64,000 nucleotides of DNA from CAYUYV01 sp050331455 (GTDB lineage: Bacteria; Pseudomonadota; Alphaproteobacteria; JAJFIK01): positions 62,001 through 126,000 of the forward strand of contig JBHJGV010000004.1 in the NCBI GenBank assembly GCA_050331455.1, given 5' to 3'. Positions within the stretch are counted from its first letter, which is position 1, and each line of letters opens with the position of its first letter. Positions 33,533 through 44,610 of this stretch are shown in pieces. A program made the position numbers and the translations under genes. The notes beneath the pieces are model-generated. The model made no database searches. It was not told the origin of the DNA and saw only the letters and a list, made by a program, of their open reading frames with translations.

Positions 33533-34822
33533 TCAAGACTGGACGTCGTCCAGCGACAGGACAACGGGGACGGCCGCCAGGCACAGGGCCGCGAGCACGC
33601 CGAGGGTTGCCGCAGGGCCGACCCGGTCGGCCAGGACGCCGAAAAGACCGCCGCCGAGCAGGACCACGCCAATCACCGTGTTCGAGACCGCGGTGTAGCG
33701 CGCCCGGTTTTCATCATCCGTCATGTCCGTGAGGTGAATTTTCCGGCCCGCGCGCACCCCTTCATAGGCCAATTGAACGAAAAACATGGCGCATACCGTG
33801 CCCCACAGACCGCCCAGCCCGTTCCAGACGGCGCCCATGACCGCGGCTCCCGCCAGCGACAGGGCGCCCAAACAGCCCGCCAGAGCCAGGGTCCAGCGGC
33901 TTGAGCGGTCGGACAGACGGCCCCAGACATAGGCGGAGGCAATGGACGCACAGGCCGAGGCCAGAACCATCGGGCCCAGCTCGCCGATATCGCGAAAATC
34001 CCCATCGGCCACGCTCAGCATCACGATGAACGGGACGGCAAGGGCCGTTACGGTCAAAAGGGACCGCGCCAGGATGAAAAGGGCAAGCTGCCGGTCCCGC
34101 CGCAGGGCGGAGAACTGGGCAACCAAAGAGTCCCGCGTGTCCGCCCCCTGCCCTTCGACCTCCTCGCGAAGAGACAGGAACAACAGGGCCGCCCCGATCC
34201 AGAGCCCGCCAGCCACCGCGATGGCGCCGGCAAGGGCCGTCCGGGTCAAAGGCAGAATGTCCAGGGCCAACAGCGCCCCGAAGCCAAGGACACCTGCCGC
34301 GGCGATGCTGCCGGCCAGGCCCGTCACGGCGCCGCGGCGGGTCTTGCCGATGCTGCGGGCCAGGGCGTCCTTCTGGGTCACGGAGCAGACCGCCCGCGCC
34401 ATGGCCAGGACCGTCAGGCCCGCCAGAATCGCCGCCCCGGCGGCCATGCCCTCCAGCGTGAGTGCGGCGAGGGCGATGGCCAGGGCCGAGAGACCCTGGG
34501 CCGCCGCACCGGCGGACCAAAACCATTTGCGCGTGGCATGGCCCTCCACCAGCCGGGCGAGTGCCATCTGCGGCAACAAGGATCCCGCCTCCCGCAAGGG
34601 CACAAGGGCGCCGATCAAAGGCACCGGTGCGCCGACGGTGACCATCAACCAGGACAGAACGAGTTTTGGATCGATCAGTCCGTCGGCAACCTTGGTCATG
34701 GACAGGGCGCTGACATGAATCAGACCCTCACGGGCCTCCCGGTCATCTAACGCGGCATCATCAGTGATCCGGCGCATGACCGCCGTCTCAAGCCCGTGGG
34801 ACAGGGGTCGTGACGGCGCCAT
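33533..34822 (-). CDS. MFS transporter
   Basis: A 429-residue permease with about twelve hydrophobic segments split by a central cytosolic loop (SLREEVEGQGADTRDS). Conserved charged loop residues include ARSIGKTRRGAV and GRLSDRSSRW, the latter near the position of motif A in the second half. The ATG is directly next to the stop of the MATE gene, so it is the last gene of a three-gene operon. Substrate unknown. Confidence 0.85.
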   Translation of the reverse strand: MAPSRPLSHGLETAVMRRITDDAALDDREAREGLIHVSALSMTKVADGLIDPKLVLSWLMVTVGAPVPLIGALVPLREAGSLLPQMALARLVEGHATRKWFWSAGAAAQGLSALAIALAALTLEGMAAGAAILAGLTVLAMARAVCSVTQKDALARSIGKTRRGAVTGLAGSIAAAGVLGFGALLALDILPLTRTALAGAIAVAGGLWIGAALLFLSLREEVEGQGADTRDSLVAQFSALRRDRQLALFILARSLLTVTALAVPFIVMLSVADGDFRDIGELGPMVLASACASIASAYVWGRLSDRSSRWTLALAGCLGALSLAGAAVMGAVWNGLGGLWGTVCAMFFVQLAYEGVRAGRKIHLTDMTDDENRARYTAVSNTVIGVVLLGGGLFGVLADRVGPAATLGVLAALCLAAVPVVLSLDDVQS

Positions 34823-36184
34823 TCAGACCTCCGCTGTTTTCGGACGAGCGACCAGGACGACGAGGCCGGCACGCGCTGCGGCGGCCACCGCGGCGAGCGC
34901 CGCAAGACCGTTGGCCAGTACGGCAGCGGCGAGCACGCCCCCATAGCCATGGGCTTCGACCAGCAGCCATGCACATCCGCTATAGACGATCACCGCCCGG
35001 AAGAAACTAAGCGCCATGCCCTTCCAGGCCTGACCCAGAGCATTGAGCGAGGCGTTCACGATGATTGTCATGCCGTAACCGGCAAGGCTGAGCCCGACGA
35101 TCCGAAGATACGCGACCGCAAAATCCTGGGCGCGGCCGGTCTTCATGGCGAGAGCCATCAGCTCCGGCGCTGCGAGCGTGAAAACGAGCCCGAGAACGAG
35201 GCACCAGGCCCAGACGCACGCCCAAGCCGAAAGCAGGGTGTCCCGCGACCGGTCCTGCCGCTGCGCCCCCCAATTCTGGCCCACCATCGGACCCACCGCC
35301 GCACTGAGGGCAAGGAGCGGCACCACGGCGAAAGCCTGGATCCGTGTGGCGGTGCCGAATCCGGCCACCGCGTCGGCACCCACCGTCGCCACTGCAGCCG
35401 TCACCACGAGCATGCCGAAGGGGTTCAAGGCATTGCCTGCCGCCGCCGGCACCGCGACAGCCATAATCGCCGCCACCGACGGGCCCACGCCCTGCCAGGT
35501 CACGCAGGCCCGCCTCACATGTCCTGTGATCGCGACGACCCAGACAAGACAGACGATCAACCCGGCGACCCGTGCAATGAGGGTTGCAAGGCCGGCGCCG
35601 GCCGCGCCCATTTCGGGCAGTCCCGCCCAGCCGAAAATGACAAAAGGACCCACACCGATATTGATGATGGCAATCAGGCTGAGGATGATCGCGGAACTGA
35701 CCGTATCGCCGTAAGATCGCAGGATGGCCGTCACGACCATGGAGGCGATCAGGGGCGGGATCGACAAGGACCACCAGAATACATACCCGTCGATATCCGC
35801 GGCCACTCGGCCTTCGGCGCCCATGAGCCGGAACAGCAGCGGCCCGAAGGCGAGCAGCGCTGCCATGACCGCAAGACCCAGTAGAAAGCCCAGACCGATG
35901 CCATGGGCCGAAATGCGCCCGGCCCGGGCGCGCTCGCCGGCACCGATGGCCCGCGCGACGACCGATGACGCACCCGCCGACATCCCGATCCCGAAACTCG
36001 CAATCGTGGTCGTCAGGGGAAAGACAAAGCCGCTGGCGGCCAGGGCTGCATCGCTATAGCGCGCCAGGTAAAGGGCATCTGCCAGTCCGATCGACATGAC
36101 CGACAGCACGCCGATCGTCATCGGTGCGGATGTTTTCAGGAGAGTCGGCGCCACGGCACCGCGCGTGAGGTCGCGATCAGCCAT
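34823..36184 (-). CDS. MATE family efflux transporter
   Basis: A 453-residue multidrug/toxin extrusion protein with about twelve membrane helices and repeated MATE motifs: SIGLADALYLARYSDAALAA, VVARAIGAGE, GAAGAGLATLIAR and VGQNWGAQ. It probably exports cationic or amphipathic compounds coupled to H+ or Na+. It lies 3 bp after the DUF2945 gene and directly before the MFS gene. Confidence 0.9.
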   Translation of the reverse strand: MADRDLTRGAVAPTLLKTSAPMTIGVLSVMSIGLADALYLARYSDAALAASGFVFPLTTTIASFGIGMSAGASSVVARAIGAGERARAGRISAHGIGLGFLLGLAVMAALLAFGPLLFRLMGAEGRVAADIDGYVFWWSLSIPPLIASMVVTAILRSYGDTVSSAIILSLIAIINIGVGPFVIFGWAGLPEMGAAGAGLATLIARVAGLIVCLVWVVAITGHVRRACVTWQGVGPSVAAIMAVAVPAAAGNALNPFGMLVVTAAVATVGADAVAGFGTATRIQAFAVVPLLALSAAVGPMVGQNWGAQRQDRSRDTLLSAWACVWAWCLVLGLVFTLAAPELMALAMKTGRAQDFAVAYLRIVGLSLAGYGMTIIVNASLNALGQAWKGMALSFFRAVIVYSGCAWLLVEAHGYGGVLAAAVLANGLAALAAVAAAARAGLVVLVARPKTAEV

Positions 36185-36187
36185 GAC

Positions 36188-36406
36188 TCAGGCGTCTTCG
36201 AGCTCGGACTGGGATTTCAGAACCACATCGCCGTCGTCCTGCACCACCAGATAGGCGGGGTCGTCCTCGCTTGCGTTGCGGACCACCTCGGAGCCCTTGA
36301 TCGTTTTCTCCACACGCTCCCGGAAAACCTCCCGGACGGAGCCCTCCCCCTGGCCCGAGCCCCAGTTCCAGCTGACCCGCGTTCCAACATCGAAAAATTT
36401 GGCCAT
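36188..36406 (-). CDS. DUF2945 small Tudor-like protein
   Basis: A 72-residue protein that begins MAKFFDVGTRVSWNWGSGQ and continues with EGSVREVF and DPAYLVVQDDGDVVLKS, the SH3/Tudor-like DUF2945 (hypervirulence-associated) pattern. Function unknown. An AAGGGAG ribosome binding site precedes the ATG. It is the first gene of the operon with the MATE and MFS exporters. Confidence 0.88.
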   Translation of the reverse strand: MAKFFDVGTRVSWNWGSGQGEGSVREVFRERVEKTIKGSEVVRNASEDDPAYLVVQDDGDVVLKSQSELEDA

Positions 36407-36620
36407 AACGCATGTCTCCCTTTCCTACCGCATCCCACATAGGGCGCCGTCGCGGCCTGCCCAGAAACGGGCCCTCTCACAGGTGGTCGAAAGAAGAGAA
36501 CAATCGCCCTAACGATTGGCTCGCGCACTGCCGTTTGCGTGGCCGTATCCTTCGCCGGGCCGGCGCGTTACCGTCCAAGGAAACGTTGGGCATGCCAGCG
36601 CGGAACACGGGGAGACACCG

Positions 36621-38150
36621 ATGGCGGGGGACCTTTATTTCAGTGGCCAGAAAACGGACCGGACGCTGTTCCAGGACCGGGCAAGCCGGCTTGCCGCCGA
36701 TATGCGGGCCAGGGGCGTGGGGCCGGACGATGTGATCGCCGTGCTTATGCGCAACGACACGGCGTTCATGGCGGTGGCCGAGGCGGCCCGGCTGGTGGGC
36801 GCACGCTACGCCGCCATCAACTGGCATGCCGCGCCCCTGGAGATCCAACACATCCTGGAGGATTCCGGCGCCGCGCTGCTGTACGGCCACAGCGATCTGC
36901 TGCCTCCCGTGATGCCCAGCATCCCCGCCGGGGTCACGGTCATCAGCGCGCGGGTGCCCCCGGCGATTTCCGATGCTTATGGCGTGGCCCATGTGCCCGT
37001 GCACGGCACCCTCGCCATGGCCGACGTGATCGAGACGACCGCGCCCTTCGAAGGCCCCGCCGAAAAGTTTCGCGGCATGTTCGCCTATACCTCCGGCAGC
37101 ACCGGGCGGCCCAAGGGGATCAAACGGATTATCGACCCCGATGCGCCGGACCGGTGGGAGAGTTACGGCCTCATCGCCTCCATGCTGCTGGGAATCCAGC
37201 CCCGGGACAGCATGTATTTTTCCGCCCCCCTCTATCACAGCGCGCCCAACGCACTTGCCACCATGTGCCTTGCGGCCGGCGCGGTGGACGTCTTCATCGA
37301 TCCAAAGTTTGATGCCGAAGGCTTTTTGCGCACGATCCAGGATCACCGCATCACCCATGCCTATATGGTCCCGACCATGATGATCCGCCTCCTGAAACTG
37401 CCGGAGGCGGTGCGCAACCGTTATAACGTCAGCTCGCTTCGCTTCACCATTTCGACGGGCTCGCCCTGTCCGGCAGATGTCAAGAAGGCCATGATCGAGT
37501 GGTTCGGGCCGGTGATCCACGAGTCCTACGGGGCCAGCGAAATCGGCTTCATGACCCTGATCACGAGCGAGGAAGCGTTGGCAAAACCAGGCTCCGTGGG
37601 CAAAATCCTGCCCGGCGGGGCCGTGAAGGTCCTCGATGACGACTTCAACGAAGTTCCGGCGGGCCAGACCGGGCTTCTCTATGTCCACCTGCCCACCTTT
37701 GGCGATTATGAATACACCAATGTGGACGGCTCCTTGGGCGGACAGCGTCAGGGCGCCTTTTCGACGGTCGGCGATGTCGGCCATGTGGACGAAGACGGTT
37801 ACATTTTTATCAGTGACCGGAAAAAAGATATGATCATCTCCGGCGGGGCGAACATTTTCCCCGCCGAAATCGAGGCCCACCTCATTCAAATGCCGGACAT
37901 TCTGGACTGTGCGGTGTTCGGCGCACCGGATGCGGAGTTCGGCGAAATCGTCGCGGCGGCGGTCACTTGCAAGCCCGGCAAGACCGTGACCCTGGAGAGC
38001 GTGCGCACCTTCCTGGAGCCCAGGCTTGCGCGATTTAAGCTGCCGCGTATCCTCGATGTGCATGATGAGCTGCCCCGCCAGGACAGCGGCAAGGTCTTCA
38101 AGCAAAAGCTCCGGGCGTCCTATTGGGAAGCCGTGGACCGGGACATTTGA
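36621..38150 (+). CDS. Acyl-CoA synthetase (AMP-binding)
   Basis: A 509-residue ANL-superfamily ligase with FAYTSGSTGRPKGIKR, YGASEIGFMTL, the GDVGHVDEDGYIFISDRKKDM adenylation/thioesterification hinge region, GGANIFPAEIE and a C-terminal QDSGKVFKQKLR that keeps the A10 lysine. The start at 36621 is chosen because GGAG lies 8 bp upstream and homology begins there. Downstream DUF3311 and sodium:solute symporter genes suggest that the substrate is an imported carboxylic acid. Confidence 0.92.
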   Translation: MAGDLYFSGQKTDRTLFQDRASRLAADMRARGVGPDDVIAVLMRNDTAFMAVAEAARLVGARYAAINWHAAPLEIQHILEDSGAALLYGHSDLLPPVMPSIPAGVTVISARVPPAISDAYGVAHVPVHGTLAMADVIETTAPFEGPAEKFRGMFAYTSGSTGRPKGIKRIIDPDAPDRWESYGLIASMLLGIQPRDSMYFSAPLYHSAPNALATMCLAAGAVDVFIDPKFDAEGFLRTIQDHRITHAYMVPTMMIRLLKLPEAVRNRYNVSSLRFTISTGSPCPADVKKAMIEWFGPVIHESYGASEIGFMTLITSEEALAKPGSVGKILPGGAVKVLDDDFNEVPAGQTGLLYVHLPTFGDYEYTNVDGSLGGQRQGAFSTVGDVGHVDEDGYIFISDRKKDMIISGGANIFPAEIEAHLIQMPDILDCAVFGAPDAEFGEIVAAAVTCKPGKTVTLESVRTFLEPRLARFKLPRILDVHDELPRQDSGKVFKQKLRASYWEAVDRDI

Positions 38151-38239
38151 AGACGAAGGGTGCGGATCACCGCGCCTTCCCCCTCGCGCGGCGCGTTCCG
38201 CCCACCCCCTTCATCAAACTGCCGACCAGGGAAGACTCC

Positions 38240-38455
38240 ATGACCCTCGTCCGTCTGTGCGCTGTTGTCTATTTCGCCTTTTTCGCCATTGCAGTCACCT
38301 GGCCGGGCTTCACGCTGGTCAACCGGGTAGAGCCCCTGATCCTCGGCCTGCCTTTCAACCTTTTTGCCTTGGCGGTCCTCATCCTCGGCGGCATGGGCGT
38401 GCTCTACGCCCTCTACCGGACGCAAGACGATCCGGACCATGACGGGAGCCTCTAG
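38240..38455 (+). CDS. DUF3311 small membrane protein
   Basis: A 71-residue protein with two hydrophobic helices (VVYFAFFAIAVTWPG and LPFNLFALAVLILGGMGVLY). The asparagine-proline-like turn and size match DUF3311, the small partner usually encoded just before SSS-family symporters. The symporter starts 3 bp after its stop codon. It probably acts as an accessory subunit of that transporter. Confidence 0.88.
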   Translation: MTLVRLCAVVYFAFFAIAVTWPGFTLVNRVEPLILGLPFNLFALAVLILGGMGVLYALYRTQDDPDHDGSL

Positions 38456-38458
38456 GCC

Positions 38459-39952
<1,494 letters not shown>

Positions 39953-39983
39953 CCCATGGGAAAGAACGGGCGCATCGGTCCAA

Positions 39984-40496
39984 TTACGCGGCGCGGATGA
40001 CCATGCGGCTTTCGGGCGTGATCAAGGGCAGGATCTGGATCATGGCCTCGGCCTCGACCGCAACGCAGCCTTGCGTCGGGGTCCTGTCCGGGCTCATCAG
40101 GTGAAAGAAGATCGCGCTGCCGTGGCCGGGGACGGGCGGGGCGTCATTAAAGCCCAGGACGACGATAACATCGTAGAGGTGATCGTCCCGCCACAGATGT
40201 TCGGCACTTACGGGATAGGGGTGGCGGATCATTTGGTTGTAGTGCGGATCGCCTGGGGCATCGCACCAGCCATCCAGGGGATCGATGGCCCGTTTAGGCA
40301 AAGCCACCGCAGGCATGGCCTCAATCCGGTCGGCACGATAGAACATCTCGCGCAAGGGCCAGGTGCCAATGGGAGTCGCGCCGTCGCCCTCGCGTTTGTC
40401 CGTCGCGGCAACGAGACCGCCGCGCCCGATCACGCAGGGCACACGCTGGCCGTCCGCCTGGAGCCATTGCCCGCCCTCCACGATCAGGTCGCTCAT
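39984..40496 (-). CDS. L,D-transpeptidase family protein
   Basis: A 170-residue YkuD-type catalytic domain with no evident signal peptide. The active-site motif is HLMSPDRTPTQGCVAV, with catalytic Cys after Gly and the upstream His. An N-terminal VIGRGGLVAATDKREGDGAT region matches the family strand. It would cross-link peptidoglycan or attach proteins if exported. Its ATG overlaps the stop of ribA (ATGA). Confidence 0.9.
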   Translation of the reverse strand: MSDLIVEGGQWLQADGQRVPCVIGRGGLVAATDKREGDGATPIGTWPLREMFYRADRIEAMPAVALPKRAIDPLDGWCDAPGDPHYNQMIRHPYPVSAEHLWRDDHLYDVIVVLGFNDAPPVPGHGSAIFFHLMSPDRTPTQGCVAVEAEAMIQILPLITPESRMVIRAA

Positions 40497-41713
40497 CGGC
40501 CCTCTCCCTCGCTCTGGTGCGCCTCGTCGAAATCGAGGTCGTGGCCGGTCTTTTGGGCCTTGACCCGCAGATAGTTGATATTGTGGGGATTGGTTGGGAA
40601 AGCATGGCGCTCCCGGCTCACCACGGTGATCCCATGCTTTTCAAGGGCGTCTTCCTTGCCGGGATTATTGCTCAGCAGACGGATCCGCCGGTGGCCAAGG
40701 CGTTTCAGCATTTCGGCGGCGGGCTGGAAGGCACGCTCATCGACCTCGAAGCCCAGCCGCTCATTGGCCTCCACCGTGTCGAAGCCCTGGTCCTGAAGCG
40801 CATAGGCGCGCAGCTTGTTCATCAGGCCGATGCCCCGCCCCTCTTGCGCCAGATAGAGCACGATGCCGCAGCCTTCCTCCGCAATGCGCCGGATGGCCCC
40901 GCGCAACTGGTCCCCGCAATCGCATTTGAGGGAACCCAGAAGATCTCCGGTGAAACACTCCGAATGGAGACGGACGAGCGTGTCTTGGCCGGGGACGGGC
41001 CGCCCGATCACGATGGCATAATGTTCCGGCCCGCCGGCCCGGCCCCGAAACGCCACGAGATGGGTCTCCGGCGCATCTTCGAGCGGCACCGGGGCCCGGG
41101 CCACGATCTCCAGGGTTTCCGAAATCGCCTGGTCATAGGCGTCCACATCCTTCGCCGACAGACGGGCAACCTCGCCGGACACCCCATCCGCAGGGGCAGG
41201 GTCCATGGCCACCACCACGGCCGCCGGCAGCAGGCCGGCAATCTTGGTGAGCCGGATGGCCTGGGCGAGCGCCCCTGAGGGGAGGGCGCGCAGGGCCTGA
41301 AACGGGCCCTTGAAGGGTCTGGCGAGATCCTCGGCGGGGTCGGCCACCGCCATCAGGTCTGCCGGGCCGCTGGCGGCCTCCACCGGCACCGCGATGACCG
41401 GATCGGTGTAAAGCCGGATCGACAGGGTCCGGGCGCGCGGGTGGGTGAGGATCAGGAGGGGCCGTGTGTCCGCGCCCGCACCCTCGCCCCGGGCGGCAAG
41501 ACCCCGCATGGCCTCCAGCACATCCGTTTCGAGCCCCTCAACCGCCGCCATCAGGACCGGCGCATCGCCGGGCGCGGAAGCATCGATCAGCACGGGAATG
41601 CCGCGGCGCAGATCCATGGCCGCCCGTTCCACGGCGATTGCGGACCGGCGCCGGGCCAGGCTGGGCAGACCCATCAGATCGGGCATGGCAGGGGATGTTC
41701 CGGGCGGCGTCAT
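40493..41713 (-). CDS. ribA: GTP cyclohydrolase II with degenerate N-terminal domain
   Basis: First step of riboflavin synthesis. Residues about 200-395 form the GTP cyclohydrolase II domain with zinc-binding SECFTGDLLGSLKCDCGD, catalytic EGRGIGL and KLRAYALQDQG, NNPGKEDAL. The N-terminal about 200 residues resemble a DHBP-synthase domain (ERAAMDLRRGIPVLI) but lack the EDREN-type metal site, so RibB activity is unlikely. This two-part layout occurs in many alphaproteobacteria. It is translationally coupled to the L,D-transpeptidase. Confidence 0.92.
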   Translation of the reverse strand: MTPPGTSPAMPDLMGLPSLARRRSAIAVERAAMDLRRGIPVLIDASAPGDAPVLMAAVEGLETDVLEAMRGLAARGEGAGADTRPLLILTHPRARTLSIRLYTDPVIAVPVEAASGPADLMAVADPAEDLARPFKGPFQALRALPSGALAQAIRLTKIAGLLPAAVVVAMDPAPADGVSGEVARLSAKDVDAYDQAISETLEIVARAPVPLEDAPETHLVAFRGRAGGPEHYAIVIGRPVPGQDTLVRLHSECFTGDLLGSLKCDCGDQLRGAIRRIAEEGCGIVLYLAQEGRGIGLMNKLRAYALQDQGFDTVEANERLGFEVDERAFQPAAEMLKRLGHRRIRLLSNNPGKEDALEKHGITVVSRERHAFPTNPHNINYLRVKAQKTGHDLDFDEAHQSEGEGR

Positions 41714-41883
41714 GGCAGATGGCGTCTTTCCTCAGCGTCGGCTCACCGTCTCGTGACACGGGTTTGATAGGTTCGCGCCGTTCGAGACTAGCAGGCGGGG
41801 GCCGTCGTGCGTATGTGCAGTCGGTCTGATTGGTGGACGTGTGAACAGGTCCGCGGCACGGCGCCGGGACGGGGAGTGGTACC

Positions 41884-42570
41884 ATGAGCACGGCAAAAAA
41901 GATTCTTCTGGTCGATGACGATGACGATCTGCGCCAGGCCCTGCGCGAGCAGTTCGAGCTTCACGAGGAATTCGACGTGGCGGAGGCCCGGACCGGCGGC
42001 GATGGCCTGGAAACGGCCAAAGGGACCCTGTTTGACCTGATCCTGCTCGATGTCGGCTTGCCGGACCTGGACGGGCGCGAGGTCTGTCGCATGATCCGCA
42101 AGGCCGGCGTGCGCTGCCCCATCGTGATGCTGACGGGGGCCGACGGCGATGCGGACACGATCCTCGGCCTCGAAGCCGGCGCCAACGACTATGTGACCAA
42201 ACCCTTCAAATTCGCCGTCCTGCTGGCCCGGGTGCGCGCCCATCTGCGCAGCCACGAACAGAGCGAGGACGCAATTTTTCAGATCGGCCCCTACACCTTC
42301 AAGCCGGCGGCCAAGCTGTTGGTCACGGCGGAGGACAAAAAGATCCGGCTGACGGAAAAGGAAACGGCGATCCTGAAATTCCTCTACCGGGCCGGGGAGT
42401 CGATGGTCTCCCGAGATGTGCTGCTGCACGAGGTGTGGGGCTACAACGCGGAAGTCACGACCCATACCCTGGAGACCCACATCTATCGGCTGCGCCAGAA
42501 GATCGAGCCCGATCCCGCAAAGGCCTCCCTGCTGGTGACCGAGAGCGGCGGATATCGCCTCGTGCCCTGA
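41884..42570 (+). CDS. OmpR-family response regulator
   Basis: A 228-residue two-domain regulator. The receiver domain (about 5-120) has the acidic pocket DDDDD, phospho-acceptor Asp in LILLDVGLPDLDG, Thr in MLTGAD and Lys in DYVTKPF. A winged-helix DNA-binding domain follows (LTEKETAILKFL, THTLETHIYRLRQKIE, GGYRLVP). No histidine kinase gene is adjacent, so the partner is encoded elsewhere. Confidence 0.95.
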   Translation: MSTAKKILLVDDDDDLRQALREQFELHEEFDVAEARTGGDGLETAKGTLFDLILLDVGLPDLDGREVCRMIRKAGVRCPIVMLTGADGDADTILGLEAGANDYVTKPFKFAVLLARVRAHLRSHEQSEDAIFQIGPYTFKPAAKLLVTAEDKKIRLTEKETAILKFLYRAGESMVSRDVLLHEVWGYNAEVTTHTLETHIYRLRQKIEPDPAKASLLVTESGGYRLVP

Positions 42571-42708
42571 TGGGTCCTGAGGGCTGCAAAAAGAGCGGCG
42601 GTTTTTATGCGGCGACTTTCCCGCCCCCGGGTACTGTGTGAAAGGCCGTGTGGTCGCAGCAACACCGCGTCACACACACCTCGACCCATGATCTGGAAGG
42701 AAAGCCCC

Positions 42709-44505
42709 ATGACCCCCGCCGCTCGCCATGGCCGCACCCGCGCCCTGATCGGATTTGCGGTTCTGTTCGTTCTCGCCGTTGGCCTGTCCGCCGTTGCGGG
42801 GCGCAGCGAGGCCCAGGACGGCGGCGTGTCCGGCCAGACACGGGATTACCAGGCTTCCCAATTGAGCGTTGAAGACTTCACCGGGACACTGATCGTTGCC
42901 GTGGGTGATCCCGGTGTCATCAAAGTCACCCTCAATGGGGAGGCGGAGGATCTCGACGACCTCACGGTCCGCCAGAAGAACGATCGGGTGCTGATTGAAG
43001 GCACCGATACCGTCCGCTCCGGGCGCGGGTTCGGTCGCTGGTTCCGCGGTCGGGACTATGACGGCGACCTTGATGACTATCCGACCATCACCGTGGCCGT
43101 GCCGAAGGGCGCCGAAATCGTCATCAACGATATGATCGGTGCCTTGACGGTCGGCGATACGGAAGGCGCCCTGACCCTGGAGAAAATCTCCGTCGAGGGA
43201 ACGGTCGGTGCCGTCGCATCGGCCAGGATCGGCATTGCCGGCAGCGGTGTCATCGAGATCGACAGCGTGGCAGGCGACCTGGCCGTTGCCGTTGCCGGAA
43301 GCGGCTCCGTCCGGGCCGGAAACACCGGCGGCGAGGCGAGTTTGAGCATTGCCGGCAGCGGCTCGGTCATCCTCGGGAGCCTGGGTCAGGCGCTGCGGGT
43401 CTCGATCAGCGGCTCGGGCGATGTGCGGGTGGGCGAAGTGGCGTCAGCGGTCCGCATCTCCGTCAGCGGCAGCGGCGACGTGACCATCGACGAAGGCCGG
43501 GCGGATCCCTTCAAGATATCCATCAACGGCTCAGGCGATGTGGTCTTCGGCGGCACGGCGGTCGATCCCTCGATTGCCGTCAATGGTTCCGGCGATGTGA
43601 GAATCGGCGCCATGGAAGGGCGCTTGCGCTCCAGCGGTAACGGGGACATTCTAGGAGCAGCCGACGCTTGGGTCGGAAAGGAACCCCTCACGAGTAAAGA
43701 CTACTTGAGGATCGCGTCCGACCCTGAGCTCTTCGAACTCTACTTCACTCAACTCGACGAAGAGATGAGCGGCTATCGAGAAGAGGCGATCATCGAGGAA
43801 GGCGCTCTCGCTCTCGAAGACGGAGACGTAGAGAGAGCGAAGGCGACGCTGTCGCAAGAATCTAAAAACCCTCTCGGGTTCGAAGAGGCGGCCGTCCTCG
43901 GCGTCGTTCAAGACAGCCAGAGAGGGACTGAGATCGCGACTTCAGACGAAGTGCAGCGAGAGGCTGTAGTGAGAGCTCTCGCAGCGCAGCAGGCGATCGA
44001 AGAATTCATCGTCAAGCCGTTGAACGAAGACGCATCTCCTAAAGAAGCCGTCGACTACCTCAGCCTAGCTTTCGACTTCTCTTCTCTCCTCATCCCCGGC
44101 TACAGCTACGCGACGTCTGGAGTCTTGACTGGAGGAGATTGGCAGAAGCAGAGCAACGAGATCTACTCCAGAGTTCTGAAGGCGGAGAACCCTCGCGAAG
44201 AGGCGAGGAGGATCTACGAAGAGATCTTAGACAAAACGGGTTTCGTGTCTCCGAACAGACTTCAGGGAGCTGCGATAGCGAGCAATCTCGAAAGAGGCGT
44301 AGGTCCGATCGGAGAGGCTCTCACGACGCTAGGCACCGCTCTCTACGCGCTCGGCCTGGCGTCGGCGTTCGTCGGAGCCTACCGTGGAATGTCGAACACA
44401 GCGAAACTGACGCGGACGCTGAAGAACGCAGGATCTCACGACGCCGCCGCCGACGTCGTGAAAGAAGCGCTGCTCAAGTCGCCTGACGATCAGATCGGCA
44501 ATTGA
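42709..44505 (+). CDS. GIN/DUF2807 exported protein with foreign C-terminal half
   Basis: A 598-residue fusion. Residues 1-313 are native in style: an N-terminal signal anchor (IGFAVLFVLAVGLSAVAGRSEA) and a GIN (DUF2807) beta-repeat domain with many SGSGDV/NGSGDV turns, typical of cell-surface or periplasmic proteins. Residues about 314-598 have a different character: Glu-rich and helical, with a possible membrane segment near the end (LTTLGTALYALGLASAFVG). They use AGA/AGG, TCT and GGA codons rarely seen in neighbouring genes. The frame is continuous across the junction. The origin of the second half is unknown; phage-like composition is my impression only. The ATG has a GGAAGG ribosome binding site. 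Confidence 0.75.
   Translation: MTPAARHGRTRALIGFAVLFVLAVGLSAVAGRSEAQDGGVSGQTRDYQASQLSVEDFTGTLIVAVGDPGVIKVTLNGEAEDLDDLTVRQKNDRVLIEGTDTVRSGRGFGRWFRGRDYDGDLDDYPTITVAVPKGAEIVINDMIGALTVGDTEGALTLEKISVEGTVGAVASARIGIAGSGVIEIDSVAGDLAVAVAGSGSVRAGNTGGEASLSIAGSGSVILGSLGQALRVSISGSGDVRVGEVASAVRISVSGSGDVTIDEGRADPFKISINGSGDVVFGGTAVDPSIAVNGSGDVRIGAMEGRLRSSGNGDILGAADAWVGKEPLTSKDYLRIASDPELFELYFTQLDEEMSGYREEAIIEEGALALEDGDVERAKATLSQESKNPLGFEEAAVLGVVQDSQRGTEIATSDEVQREAVVRALAAQQAIEEFIVKPLNEDASPKEAVDYLSLAFDFSSLLIPGYSYATSGVLTGGDWQKQSNEIYSRVLKAENPREEARRIYEEILDKTGFVSPNRLQGAAIASNLERGVGPIGEALTTLGTALYALGLASAFVGAYRGMSNTAKLTRTLKNAGSHDAAADVVKEALLKSPDDQIGN
43648..44502 (+). other. Block of alien codon usage inside the GIN gene
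   Basis: About 855 bp whose codons differ sharply from both sides. By my count nine of about fourteen Arg codons are AGA or AGG, with seven TCT serines and about eleven GGA glycines. The left edge follows GGTAACGGGGACATT and the right edge is near the stop codon. I find no direct repeat, integrase or tRNA at the edges. Confidence 0.65.
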
Positions 44506-44610
44506 TCCGGTTCGCAAGGAAGGAATTCAACCCCGTCGCGGCACCGGCCGGTCAGCGCCGGCAGGCGTGGCAGGGTTGGGCATTGGGCCGAACGCGCGTT
44601 CTGGCGGCCT

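Noticed and set aside
42709..44505. Prophage or integron around the chimeric gene
   Set aside because: No integrase, attachment repeat, tRNA or other phage gene is seen on either side.
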